Positions 27,331 through 35,218 of a stretch of 64,000 bases of DNA are shown piece by piece. The notes under the pieces are model-generated. The model was not told the DNA's origin. It did no database searches and saw only the letters and a list, made by a program, of their open reading frames with translations. The stretch is taken from NCBI RefSeq assembly GCF_014636315.1, contig NZ_BMED01000003.1:744001-808000 (forward strand), in the 5' to 3' direction. The position numbers and the translations under genes are program-made. Source of the stretch: Parundibacterium terreum (GTDB lineage Bacteria; Pseudomonadota; Gammaproteobacteria; Burkholderiales; Burkholderiaceae_D). Each line of letters starts with the position of its first letter. The stretch's first letter is position 1.

Positions 27331-28194
27331 TTACAAAACAATCTGATTCAAAGCTTCAAAGCGCATTTCTGTCTCATGGAAGATTGCGTGGTAATCCATC
27401 TCCCCCATGGCCAGGGTGTTCCAGGCTGCTTCGGAAATGATAGGCACCAGGTCGTCTTCCAGCTTGGCCAGGTCCAGCGCATGCACGATTGCATCGGCCA
27501 CATGGACCAGAGCAGCAATCGGATTCAGTCCTTCTATGCCGGGTTCTACGTAGCCGCGTATCGCGTCTTGTATTGCTTCGGAGAAATTCCAGTGAACAGC
27601 CAGCGCAAGGCCGGCCTGCACATGGTCCACTTTCATCACGACTCTTTCAGCCTGCAACAAATGGCAATCGTGCTGTTTGCGATAGCTGAGCACTTCCTGG
27701 TATTGATCGGGAAAGCGCGTGACCAGCACCAGCCTGCCAATCGCATGCAGCAAGCCTGCGGTGAATGCAAAATCATGCTTCATGTGCAGGGTGCGCGAAA
27801 TCAGTTCAGCGCAGACCGCGGTGCCTATGCTTTGCTGCCAGAATGCCTTGAAATCGAAGCCCTTGCAGCGTGATACAGGGAAACTGGTGGTCAGTATCGT
27901 CATCCGTATCAGGTTCTTGACGTTCTTCACGCCCAGCATGGCGACTGCCTGCTGCAAGGTCACTACCTTAGAGTTGGAGCCGAAGTAGGATGAGTTTGCC
28001 AGTCGCAGCGTTTTGGCGGCCAGCGACTGGTCCATAGCGACTTTTTCGGCGATCTTGTCCAGGCTGAGATCGTCATCGTCCAGGTTGCTCAGCATTTCCT
28101 GGGCAACAGCAGCCAGCGTGGGTAAATCCCTGATCTGGAGAATCACCTCATCCAGAGAGATATGGTATTGCGGATCGTTAGGCGGCAAGTTCAT
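27331..28194 (-). CDS. HDOD-domain signalling protein
   Basis: A 287-residue protein formed by one HDOD domain (LPTLAAVAQEMLSNLDDDDLSLDKIAEKVAMDQSLAAKTLRLANSSYFG). HDOD proteins act as signal-transduction adaptors in motility, virulence and c-di-GMP networks and usually lack enzymatic activity. The start ATG overlaps the TGA of the upstream gene (28191-28194), so translation is coupled to the DUF3391-like gene. No other domain is fused. Confidence 0.9.
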   Translation of the reverse strand: MNLPPNDPQYHISLDEVILQIRDLPTLAAVAQEMLSNLDDDDLSLDKIAEKVAMDQSLAAKTLRLANSSYFGSNSKVVTLQQAVAMLGVKNVKNLIRMTILTTSFPVSRCKGFDFKAFWQQSIGTAVCAELISRTLHMKHDFAFTAGLLHAIGRLVLVTRFPDQYQEVLSYRKQHDCHLLQAERVVMKVDHVQAGLALAVHWNFSEAIQDAIRGYVEPGIEGLNPIAALVHVADAIVHALDLAKLEDDLVPIISEAAWNTLAMGEMDYHAIFHETEMRFEALNQIVL

Positions 28195-28511
28195 TCGGCC
28201 TCCGCCCGGCGATAATTGTAGATGTATTCCTGTAAGGTGCCGGTAGGACCCTCATAGGGGCCTTGCCGGAACAAGATCGCCAGCCTGTCCAACTTCTTTT
28301 GATAGTCGACGGTTTGCTCCTGCTCGGACATGCCCTCCTGAGCAATCGATAGCTGCTGCACGGAATGCTGGGCCAGGGATTTAAGCATGCCCGCTGTCAA
28401 TGTTACTCCTGCGGGGAGTAGGACATGGCCCTGCTTGTCCAGCAAATCATCTGCCAGCGTCATGCCGGGCGTTACTTTGGATAGTGGCAAATAGCGATGC
28501 CGGTTTATCAT
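28191..28511 (-). CDS. small protein like the N-terminal domain of HD-GYP proteins (DUF3391-like)
   Basis: A 106-residue protein with the signature PLSKVTPGMTLADDLLDKQGHVLLPAGVTLTAGMLKSL, the beta-hairpin pattern found at the N-terminus of many HD-GYP phosphodiesterases (DUF3391-like). Here it stands alone without an HD-GYP part. It overlaps the HDOD gene by ATGA, suggesting a split sensor-adaptor pair. The start ATG at 28511 has no strong SD (ACAAAGACG upstream). Confidence 0.75.
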   Translation of the reverse strand: MINRHRYLPLSKVTPGMTLADDLLDKQGHVLLPAGVTLTAGMLKSLAQHSVQQLSIAQEGMSEQEQTVDYQKKLDRLAILFRQGPYEGPTGTLQEYIYNYRRAEAE

Positions 28512-28713
28512 GATCGTCTTTGTTGTCTCTGATTAACAGTGTATAAATAACAGTGTAATAAAAGTTTGTCCCGATTGTACGGCTTTTTCGGGTAATACCA
28601 GCACAGGCTTGTAGCTTAATGTTACTTTTGTCAATAATGTACGCACTATGGCCGCTGTAAACTGAAAAGCCCGCAGCAAGATGGGACTAACCAACAGGAG
28701 ATTTCACAACGAT

Positions 28714-29367
28714 ATGATGTCAATGCCTCAAGTCTTGCACACCCGTCCTCGGCTGATCTTTACCTTTCTGCTGGGCATTATCGTCGTTTTCGTTACTCCC
28801 GCTGCATGGGGATGGGTGTCGCGCGCGCTGCTGGGCTGGAACGTGGCGGTCTGGTCCTATCTTGTGCTGGTGGGCTGGCTGATGAGCTGCGCCAACCATG
28901 AGAGCGTGCGCGAAATCGCAGAAAGAGAGGATGAGAGCGCATTTACCGTGCTGGTCATCCTGTCGACGGCCGCCACTATCAGCCTGCTGGCCATCATTTA
29001 TGAGCTGGCCCAGCTAAAGGGCCTGCCTGCTGATGTGCGCCTGATGAAATACCTGTTTACCGGCACTACCGTGCTGGGTTCATGGTGCCTGCTGGCGGTA
29101 ATCTTTACGCTGCATTATGCCTTGTTGTACTACCAGTCGCCGGATAACCGCCGTGCGCTGCGTTTCCCGGATGACGAAATGCAACCGGATTACTGGGATT
29201 TTCTATACTTTGCCTTCACGATTGCAGTCGCGGTGCAGACTTCCGACATTGCGGTGACTTCGCGCCAGATGCGCAAGACTGTGCTGGCGCAATCGGTACT
29301 GGGCTTTCTGTTCAACACGGCGATCCTCGGATTCTCCATCAATATCGCTGCAGGCCTCATTGCGTAA
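28714..29367 (+). CDS. DUF1345 membrane protein
   Basis: A 217-residue integral membrane protein with about five or six hydrophobic helices and the DUF1345 pattern (LGWNVAVWSYLVLVGWLM near the start; FAFTIAVAVQTSDIAVTSRQMRK near the end). Function unknown. The start is uncertain: CAGGAG lies 13 bp upstream of the ATG at 28714, and Mets at 28717 and 28723 or the upstream ATG at 28681 are alternatives. The nucleoside-recognition membrane gene follows on the same strand after 120 bp. Confidence 0.85.
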   Translation: MMSMPQVLHTRPRLIFTFLLGIIVVFVTPAAWGWVSRALLGWNVAVWSYLVLVGWLMSCANHESVREIAEREDESAFTVLVILSTAATISLLAIIYELAQLKGLPADVRLMKYLFTGTTVLGSWCLLAVIFTLHYALLYYQSPDNRRALRFPDDEMQPDYWDFLYFAFTIAVAVQTSDIAVTSRQMRKTVLAQSVLGFLFNTAILGFSINIAAGLIA

Positions 29368-29487
29368 GGTGTAGCTGTTCGTGCGGGGTATGCCGGGAAA
29401 CTATACGCTGGCCCGCAAAATTCATACGATAGGGCGCTTGTTTCATGTTACAACACGCTCTGACTTTGATCTTACATACTCGGCGAC

Positions 29488-30726
29488 ATGGTACTTAATT
29501 ACATCTGGACGGCATTCTTTCTGGTCGGTTTTGTCGCTGCTCTCGGACAGTGGATTTTTCTCGGCGACGTTGAAGTCTTCAAGCGCATCATCGACGGCAC
29601 TTTCGATTCTGCGCGCATCAGCGTGATGGAAATTGCGCTGCCGCTGGCCGGTATCATGACGCTGTGGCTGGGTATCATGAATATAGGCGAAAAGGCTGGG
29701 GCGATCAAAGTGCTGGCCAAGATCATTTCTCCATTTTTTTCGCGTATTTTTCCTGAGGTACCGAAAGACCATCCAGCCACCGGCCATATGGTGATGAATT
29801 TTTCTGCCAATTTACTGGGCCTGGATAATGCTGCCACGCCTTTCGGCCTGAAGGCGATGGAGAGCCTGCAAAGCCTGAATCCGAACAAGGAAGAGGCCAC
29901 CAATGCGCAGATCATGTTCCTGGTGCTGCACACCTCCGGGTTGACGCTGATACCCCTGGCGATCATGGCGCAACGGGCGGTGCTGGGGGCGGGCGATCCG
30001 TCTGATGTGTTTATCCCCTGCATGATAGCAACCTATGTCGCCACGCTGGTCGGTATGGTAGCGGTTGCAATCAAGCAGCGCATCAATCTGTTCAACGGCG
30101 TGGTGCTGAGCTGGCTGGGCGGGATCACGGCTTTCATCGTGGGCATGGTCTGGTATCTGAGTCATTACATGAGCCGTTCTGAAATTGAGGTTTTTTCCAA
30201 GGTCAGCAGCAATCTGCTGCTGTTCTCCATCATCGTCGCATTCATTGCCGGCGCGATGGTGAAGAAGGTCAATGTCTATGAAGCTTTTATAGAAGGTGCA
30301 AAAGGCGGCATACAGACTTCGCTGACCATCATTCCCTACCTGGTCGGCATGCTGGTGGCGATTGGCGTATTGCGTAACTCGGGCGTGCTGGGCTTTATCG
30401 TTTCCGGTTTCAACTGGGTGTTTGCGCACATGGGTATCAATACCGACTTTACTCCCGCGCTGCCAACGGCACTGATGAAACCGCTGAGCGGCAGCGGCGC
30501 CAAGGCCATGATGGTGGACACAATGAAAACCTATGGCGTCGATTCCTTCGTTGGCCGCCTAGCCTGTATTTTTCAGGGTTCTGCCGACACCACTTTTTAT
30601 ATCGTGGCCCTGTACTTCGGTTCGGTAGGCATCAAGAAAACCCGCTATGCGATTTCATACGGCCTGCTGGCCGATTTTGCTGGTGTGGTCGCGGCGATAT
30701 TTGTCGCTTATCTGTTTTTCCACTAG
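29488..30726 (+). CDS. nucleoside-recognition (Gate) domain protein, SpmA/SpmB-type
   Basis: A 412-residue membrane protein with about eight to ten helices carrying two nucleoside-recognition (Gate) domains: one in the first half (MEIALPLAGIMTLWLGIMNI) and one in the second half (SLTIIPYLVGMLVAIGVL, then the LSGSGAKAMMVDTMKTYG segment). The order corresponds to a fusion of Bacillus spore-maturation proteins SpmA and SpmB. In non-sporulating proteobacteria such proteins are thought to move small nucleoside-like or other solutes. The start has no clear SD. Confidence 0.82.
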   Translation: MVLNYIWTAFFLVGFVAALGQWIFLGDVEVFKRIIDGTFDSARISVMEIALPLAGIMTLWLGIMNIGEKAGAIKVLAKIISPFFSRIFPEVPKDHPATGHMVMNFSANLLGLDNAATPFGLKAMESLQSLNPNKEEATNAQIMFLVLHTSGLTLIPLAIMAQRAVLGAGDPSDVFIPCMIATYVATLVGMVAVAIKQRINLFNGVVLSWLGGITAFIVGMVWYLSHYMSRSEIEVFSKVSSNLLLFSIIVAFIAGAMVKKVNVYEAFIEGAKGGIQTSLTIIPYLVGMLVAIGVLRNSGVLGFIVSGFNWVFAHMGINTDFTPALPTALMKPLSGSGAKAMMVDTMKTYGVDSFVGRLACIFQGSADTTFYIVALYFGSVGIKKTRYAISYGLLADFAGVVAAIFVAYLFFH

Positions 30727-30763
30727 CTGTTTTTCCGTTAGCACCTAAGGAAAAGTAAAGGCG

Positions 30764-32005
30764 CTAATCAAAGCTGCCTACATATCTGGCCCTTGGCCGG
30801 ATAAGGCGACCGTCGGCAGCCTGTTCCATCGCATGGGCAATCCAGCCTGCCGAGCGCCCCAGTGCAAACAGCAGCAGACCGCCGGATCTGGGCCAGCCGC
30901 ATGCAATCTCCAGCGCCGCCAGAGCGAAGTCGATATTCGGCTGCTGGCCGGTCACTTGCCGGCCTGCCTCTGCAATTGCCAATAGTGCTTCTGCTTTTGC
31001 TGGGCCTGCAAATTGGGGCAGCATTTGCAGCAGCAAACTGCCGCGTGGATCTCTTTGCGGATATAGCGGGTGGCCGAAGCCAGACAAGATATGTCCATAG
31101 CCGGGCAGGCCATCGGCATGCCGCACGCGCTCTGACAAAAATCTGGGTATATCTTCGTGCTCCAGTGCCGCATCCAGCAGCATGCGGACACGCTGGCTCT
31201 CGCCGCCATGGCGCGGACCGGACAATGCGGCCAGGCCGGCGCTGACGGCTGCATACAGATTGGCTCCGGTCGAGGCAACGCAGCGCACCGTGAAGGTAGA
31301 TGCATTCAGCTCATGGTCGGCACATAGCACCATCGCAGAGCGCAGCAATTCGGCGGCGTGCGCATCCAGCCCCCATGCCTGCGCCACCAGATGATGTATG
31401 GGTTCTCTGTTGGCGGCGCCGCCAATATCGTCCGCTGTCAGCGCCGCCGCCAGCACTTGCATCAATTGCGCGCCCGAATGCAGCATCGCTGGCCCGGTAC
31501 GCCCCCATGTATGCTGCAGATGCGGCGCGATAGCGGGCAACAAGGACATTGCCCTGTCCAGTGGCGGCAATTTGCTTAATGGGCTTTGCATGCTGCGCCA
31601 TAATTTCGCGCCAGCTTCCTGCCGGGCCCACCTGGCAGGGCTGTCAAACAGGTCTTCTCCGTCGTGCGCCCATAGTAGTTGCGCCACCTGTTCCAGCGTT
31701 GCGGTTTTTGCCAATTCTATGGCATCACGCCCCCTGTAAGAGAGTTTGCCGTCGGCAATCAATGTGATGCTCGATTCGAGTACCGGCACGCCCCAGTCTA
31801 TCGCACCTTCTGCGGTTCGCCCGGCACGCCGGCTATCGTTGTTGCGCGCTGCCAGCTTTAGTACTTCCTCATGCAAGTAACGCCTGCTGCGCTGACCTTC
31901 TTCCGCAATCGACCTTAGAATGCCCCGGCTGACATAGGCGTACAGTGTAGGCAGGCTGATGCCCAGCAGACCGGCGGCCTCTGCCGCAGACAGGTTCTTT
32001 TTCAT
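30764..32005 (-). CDS. citrate synthase-like protein with N-terminal HTH
   Basis: A 413-residue fusion. Residues 1-45 form a MerR/excisionase-type helix-turn-helix (NLSAAEAAGLLGISLPTLYA). The remainder is a citrate synthase fold with all three catalytic residues: His in GPRHGG, His in GFGHPLYP with DPRG, and Asp in NIDFALAALE; the HELNASTFTVR-like segment DHELNASTFTVR is also intact. It may make a citrate-like acid from an acyl-CoA, and bind DNA or a partner through the HTH. It is divergent from a CaiB-type CoA transferase across a 99-bp region with an inverted repeat. A -35 TTGATT / -10 TATTTA pair gives a start point about 5 nt before the ATG, which has no Shine-Dalgarno, so the mRNA may be leaderless. 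Metabolic role unknown. Confidence 0.85.
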   Translation of the reverse strand: MKKNLSAAEAAGLLGISLPTLYAYVSRGILRSIAEEGQRSRRYLHEEVLKLAARNNDSRRAGRTAEGAIDWGVPVLESSITLIADGKLSYRGRDAIELAKTATLEQVAQLLWAHDGEDLFDSPARWARQEAGAKLWRSMQSPLSKLPPLDRAMSLLPAIAPHLQHTWGRTGPAMLHSGAQLMQVLAAALTADDIGGAANREPIHHLVAQAWGLDAHAAELLRSAMVLCADHELNASTFTVRCVASTGANLYAAVSAGLAALSGPRHGGESQRVRMLLDAALEHEDIPRFLSERVRHADGLPGYGHILSGFGHPLYPQRDPRGSLLLQMLPQFAGPAKAEALLAIAEAGRQVTGQQPNIDFALAALEIACGWPRSGGLLLFALGRSAGWIAHAMEQAADGRLIRPRARYVGSFD

Positions 32006-32016
32006 TTTTATCGAAA

Positions 32017-32071
32017 TAAATATTTATATTGATCGATTTAATCAATATTGACGCCTAGTTGATGCAATCAA
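32017..32071. promoter_or_regulatory. divergent promoter with TTGAT/ATCAA inverted repeats
   Basis: An 8-bp perfect inverted repeat ATATTGAT (32026-32033) / ATCAATAT (32041-32048) lies in the spacer of the leftward promoter, which has -35 TTGATT (complement of 32040-32045), 17-bp spacer and -10 TATTTA (complement of 32017-32022). A second copy, TTGAT-GCA-ATCAA (32059-32071), lies nearer the CoA transferase. A repeat between -35 and -10 is the classic position for MerR-type regulators. Confidence 0.6.
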
Positions 32072-32104
32072 TAGACTACCCCATATCTTGATCCGGGAGG
32101 AAGT

Positions 32105-33517
32105 ATGGACGCTATCGACATGAACACGAGTGCTGTGCAGGCTTTGCATGCTTTTTGGCAATTGGGCAGCGGCGATCCTGACGCACTGGGCAGGGTTTCA
32201 TTTACCGGCACAGACACGCAGTTGCCTTCGGTGTTCCAGGTAGGTCCACTGGCAGCAGCCAGCATTGCTGCCCAGGCGCTGGCAGCGGCGGAAATCTGGG
32301 CCATGCGCAGTGGGCGGCGCCAGGACATCCAGGTATCGATGCGCAAAGCCCTGGCGATGTTTCGCAGCGAGCGCTACCTGACGGTGGATGGCCAGCCGCC
32401 ATCGGAGATACGCAGCCCCTTGACAGGCTACTTCCAGGCCGGCGATGGCCGCTGGATACAGTTGCACACCAATTTCCCGCACCACAGGGCCGGTGTGCTG
32501 AAGGTTTTGCAGTGCGAGGACAGTTATGAATCTGTGAGCGCGGCGATCAGGAGATGGAAGGCTGCCGATCTGGACGCATTGCTGGCGCAGCAGGGCATGT
32601 GCGCCGCGCTGATACGCAGTCCTGATGAATGGCAGGCGCATCCGCAATCAGCGGCGATTGCAGGGTTGCCGCTATTTGAGATTATTCGCATAGGCGATGC
32701 TCCGGTGGAGCGTGTCAGTAGATTGGAGGCATCCCGCCCATTATCGGGTGTACGGGTGCTGGATTTATCCCGTGTGATTGCCGCCCCCGTCGCTGGCCGC
32801 ACGCTGGCGCAGCATGGCGCGGATGTGCTGGCGATCAGCGCGGCACATCTGCCAAATATCGCACCGCTGGTGATCGATACCGGGCGTGGCAAGCGTTCCG
32901 CCCAACTGGACCTGCGCACGGCGCCGGGGAAGGACAGATTACTGGAGTTGATCCAGGGAGCCGACGTGTTCTTGCAAGCCTACCGGCCCGGTGCGCTTGC
33001 GGAACTCGGATTCTCGCCTGAAGACTTATGCAAGCGGCGCCCCGGCCTGATCCAGGTCAGCCTGTCTGCCTATAGTCACGTGGGCCCCTGGGCCACGCGG
33101 CGCGGCTTTGACAGCCTGGTGCAGTCAGCGACAGGGATCGCATATGAAGAAGGGGCTTCCGCCGGGCTGGCAGAACCCGGCAAATTGCCTTGCCAGGCTC
33201 TGGATCATGCGACCGGCTACCTGGCGGCGTTTGCGACGATGATGGCGTTGAAACGGCGGGCAGAAGAAGGAGGCAGCTGGCTGGTGCGGGTATCGCTGGC
33301 CCAGACCGGGCATTGGCTGCAGAGCCAGACCCGCCTTGCTGCCCAGCCGGCAGGTACAGAGCTGAGCCGGGAGGAAATAGGCGCATGTTTGCAGGTGCAG
33401 GATTCTCCATTTGGTCGGGTGAGGGCGATAGGTCCTGTAGAGCAGATGTCCTTGACGCCACCGGCTTTTGCATTGCCGCCGGTGCCTCTTGGCACGCACG
33501 AAGCACTTTGGTCTTAG
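32105..33517 (+). CDS. CaiB/BaiF class III CoA transferase, rearranged
   Basis: A 470-residue protein. The second part (about 210-470) contains the usual start of the family, RPLSGVRVLDLSRVIAAPVA with a Rossmann half, RRGFDSLVQSATG and the likely catalytic Asp in QALDHATGYLAAF, ending in the family C-terminus (PVPLGTHEALWS). The first part (about 1-205) resembles the family's central large domain (FRSERYLTVDGQPPSEIRSP, GYFQAGDGRWIQLHTN) rather than a second complete copy, so the domain order looks permuted or partially duplicated. Strong SD GGGAGGAAG 2 bp before the ATG. Divergent from the citrate synthase-like gene; together they may activate and use an acyl-CoA. Substrate unknown. Confidence 0.85.
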   Translation: MDAIDMNTSAVQALHAFWQLGSGDPDALGRVSFTGTDTQLPSVFQVGPLAAASIAAQALAAAEIWAMRSGRRQDIQVSMRKALAMFRSERYLTVDGQPPSEIRSPLTGYFQAGDGRWIQLHTNFPHHRAGVLKVLQCEDSYESVSAAIRRWKAADLDALLAQQGMCAALIRSPDEWQAHPQSAAIAGLPLFEIIRIGDAPVERVSRLEASRPLSGVRVLDLSRVIAAPVAGRTLAQHGADVLAISAAHLPNIAPLVIDTGRGKRSAQLDLRTAPGKDRLLELIQGADVFLQAYRPGALAELGFSPEDLCKRRPGLIQVSLSAYSHVGPWATRRGFDSLVQSATGIAYEEGASAGLAEPGKLPCQALDHATGYLAAFATMMALKRRAEEGGSWLVRVSLAQTGHWLQSQTRLAAQPAGTELSREEIGACLQVQDSPFGRVRAIGPVEQMSLTPPAFALPPVPLGTHEALWS

Positions 33518-33613
33518 TCGGGAGCATCTGCATGGCGGATTCCCGGCCCGGCTTGACTTTGCTTTTTAGTTGCGTAGACTGCAATCTTTGTTCTTGAAGC
33601 CTGAGGAATTGTT

Positions 33614-34372
33614 ATGCCGTTAGGAATAGGCCTGCATGTCTTGATCGCCATCTTTTTTGCTGTACACGTCGTGCGTAGCGGCGGGCAATTGTATTGGCTG
33701 TTTATCCTGTTTTCCTTCCCTTTGCTGGGCAGCCTTATCTATTTCCTGGCGATTTACCTTCCGCATTCCCGCCTGGACAGGGGATTGCGCCAGGCGACGA
33801 CCAAGGCAATCAAGAGCCTGGATCCCGGACGCGAGTTGCGCGATGCGCAGGCAGCATTTGACCTGACGCCGACAGCACAAAACCAGATGCGCGTGGCATA
33901 TGCCTTGCTGGAGGCCGGCGAGGCGCAGCAGGCTGCACAGCAATTCGATCTCTGCCTGCAAGGGCCGTTTTCCAAGGATGCCGAAATACGTTTTGGCGCG
34001 GCCAAGGCCAAGCTGTTAAGCAATCAGGTGGCTGCTGCTTCAGCGCTGCTGGCGCATATCCAGGCAGATACCCCTAATTTCCGTGCCGAAGAAGTCGCCT
34101 TGCTGAGCGCTCACGCATTGGCGGCAGAGGGTAAAAACGACGAAGCGAGACAGGTCTATACCGCTGCGCTGGAAAGATTCGGCAGCGTTGCTTGCCGTGC
34201 CGAATTTGCCATCTGGTCGGTCAGCGTCGGCGACCTGGTGACTGCACAGCGCTTGCATGCAGAGCTGCAGCACGCACAAAAGCACATGACCAAACATGCA
34301 CGGTCGCTGCACCAGCCCCTGTTCAGGCGTTTGCAATCCGCATTGAGCGCCAGGGAAGAAAAGTCGCAGTGA
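33614..34372 (+). CDS. membrane-anchored tetratricopeptide protein
   Basis: A 252-residue protein. Two hydrophobic N-terminal segments (about 5-20 and 27-48, with QLYWLFILFSFPLLGSLIYF resembling the PLDc_N module) are followed by cytoplasmic or periplasmic helical repeats (about 75-245) with TPR-like periodicity. GAGGAA precedes the ATG. No catalytic residues are recognisable. It is probably a scaffold; partners are not evident from the neighbours, a CoA transferase before it and a small membrane protein after it. Confidence 0.7.
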   Translation: MPLGIGLHVLIAIFFAVHVVRSGGQLYWLFILFSFPLLGSLIYFLAIYLPHSRLDRGLRQATTKAIKSLDPGRELRDAQAAFDLTPTAQNQMRVAYALLEAGEAQQAAQQFDLCLQGPFSKDAEIRFGAAKAKLLSNQVAAASALLAHIQADTPNFRAEEVALLSAHALAAEGKNDEARQVYTAALERFGSVACRAEFAIWSVSVGDLVTAQRLHAELQHAQKHMTKHARSLHQPLFRRLQSALSAREEKSQ

Positions 34373-34478
34373 AGCCAGCTTTGTCAGCTTTGAAATACGA
34401 AGTATCAAAAGGCTTGATAGCGGTAAGCAAGACAAGCAGGCTCAGTTAGCACAAACAATACAGACCACACAGGATAAT

Positions 34479-34907
34479 ATGTCGACAAGCGATAAGCAGG
34501 CCCTGGAACTGGAATGGGTCACGCTGCAAAACAATATAGAGCAATATGAAAGAACTGCGCTGCTGATCAAGCTGCTGGCTATCTGCCTATTTACCGCTGT
34601 CTTGATCATGGGCTTGCACGCCACGCTCGTCGCAGTATTGATCCTGATCTTCTGGCTGCAGGAAGCTATCTTCAGAACTTCGCAGTTCCGCCTCGGTGAG
34701 CGCATTGTGCGGGTCGAGGGTTTGATCAAGGCTGGAATGCAAACTGAAATTGCCGGTTTTCAGTTGCATTCCGAATGGCTGGCTTCCCGCAAGGGATTGC
34801 AGGGCCTGCTGCTTGAATATCTCGGCAGTGCGCTAAAGCCGACAGTGGCGTTTCCGTATGCGGCATTATTGCTAATCGACTTTGCCATCTATATGCAGGC
34901 CAGCTAG
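34479..34907 (+). CDS. small membrane protein, unknown function
   Basis: A 142-residue protein: a charged helical N-terminus (DKQALELEWVTLQNNIEQYE), two adjacent hydrophobic helices (about 28-48 and 50-62), then a polar region and a third hydrophobic stretch near the C-terminus. AGGATAAT precedes the ATG. I recognise no family. The stop codon (34905-34907) lies inside the first bases of the 271-bp inverted-repeat element. Confidence 0.65.
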   Translation: MSTSDKQALELEWVTLQNNIEQYERTALLIKLLAICLFTAVLIMGLHATLVAVLILIFWLQEAIFRTSQFRLGERIVRVEGLIKAGMQTEIAGFQLHSEWLASRKGLQGLLLEYLGSALKPTVAFPYAALLLIDFAIYMQAS

Positions 34908-35174
34908 GGCCTGTTAACAATTAAATTAGGAGTGCGAATGGATCTAAACAGGTGCAGGGCTAGGCGTAGTCCGCGCCGCAGTATGAATACTGCCAGCGGG
35001 CTGCAACAACGCCCTGCGCCTGTTTAGACCCATTCCCTCCGGGTTCCAAGCAAAACGCGGGCTCGACTGCGTTGTACTCCTTGTTAATGCATCAGCCTTA
35101 ACCGCGTTGCGCGCCTTGCCAGCCCGCGTTTTGGTTGGAACGCATCTCCTAATTTAAATGTTAACAGGCCCTAG
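34904..35174. repeat. 271-bp nested inverted-repeat element (three-way-junction fold)
   Basis: Three arms pair in nested order. Outer arms: 34904-34933 (starts CTAGGGCCTGTTAACA) with 35146-35174, one 1-nt indel. First inner arms: 34938-34961 with 35012-35035, 22 of 24 match, around TCTAAACAGG. Second inner arms: 35043-35063 with 35121-35141, 20 of 21 match, around AAAACGCGGGCT. The first loop holds a further GCAGTAT-GA-ATACTGC hairpin. The outer stem therefore closes two side-by-side hairpins. It lies between convergent genes, begins at the stop codon of one, and encodes no protein I can support. It could be a mobile non-autonomous element, a transcription terminator or a structured RNA. Confidence 0.85.
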
Positions 35175-35218
35175 GCCTGCTTCAGGTTTTGCAAGCGGAT
35201 CTAAAAGCGCCAGGGAGA

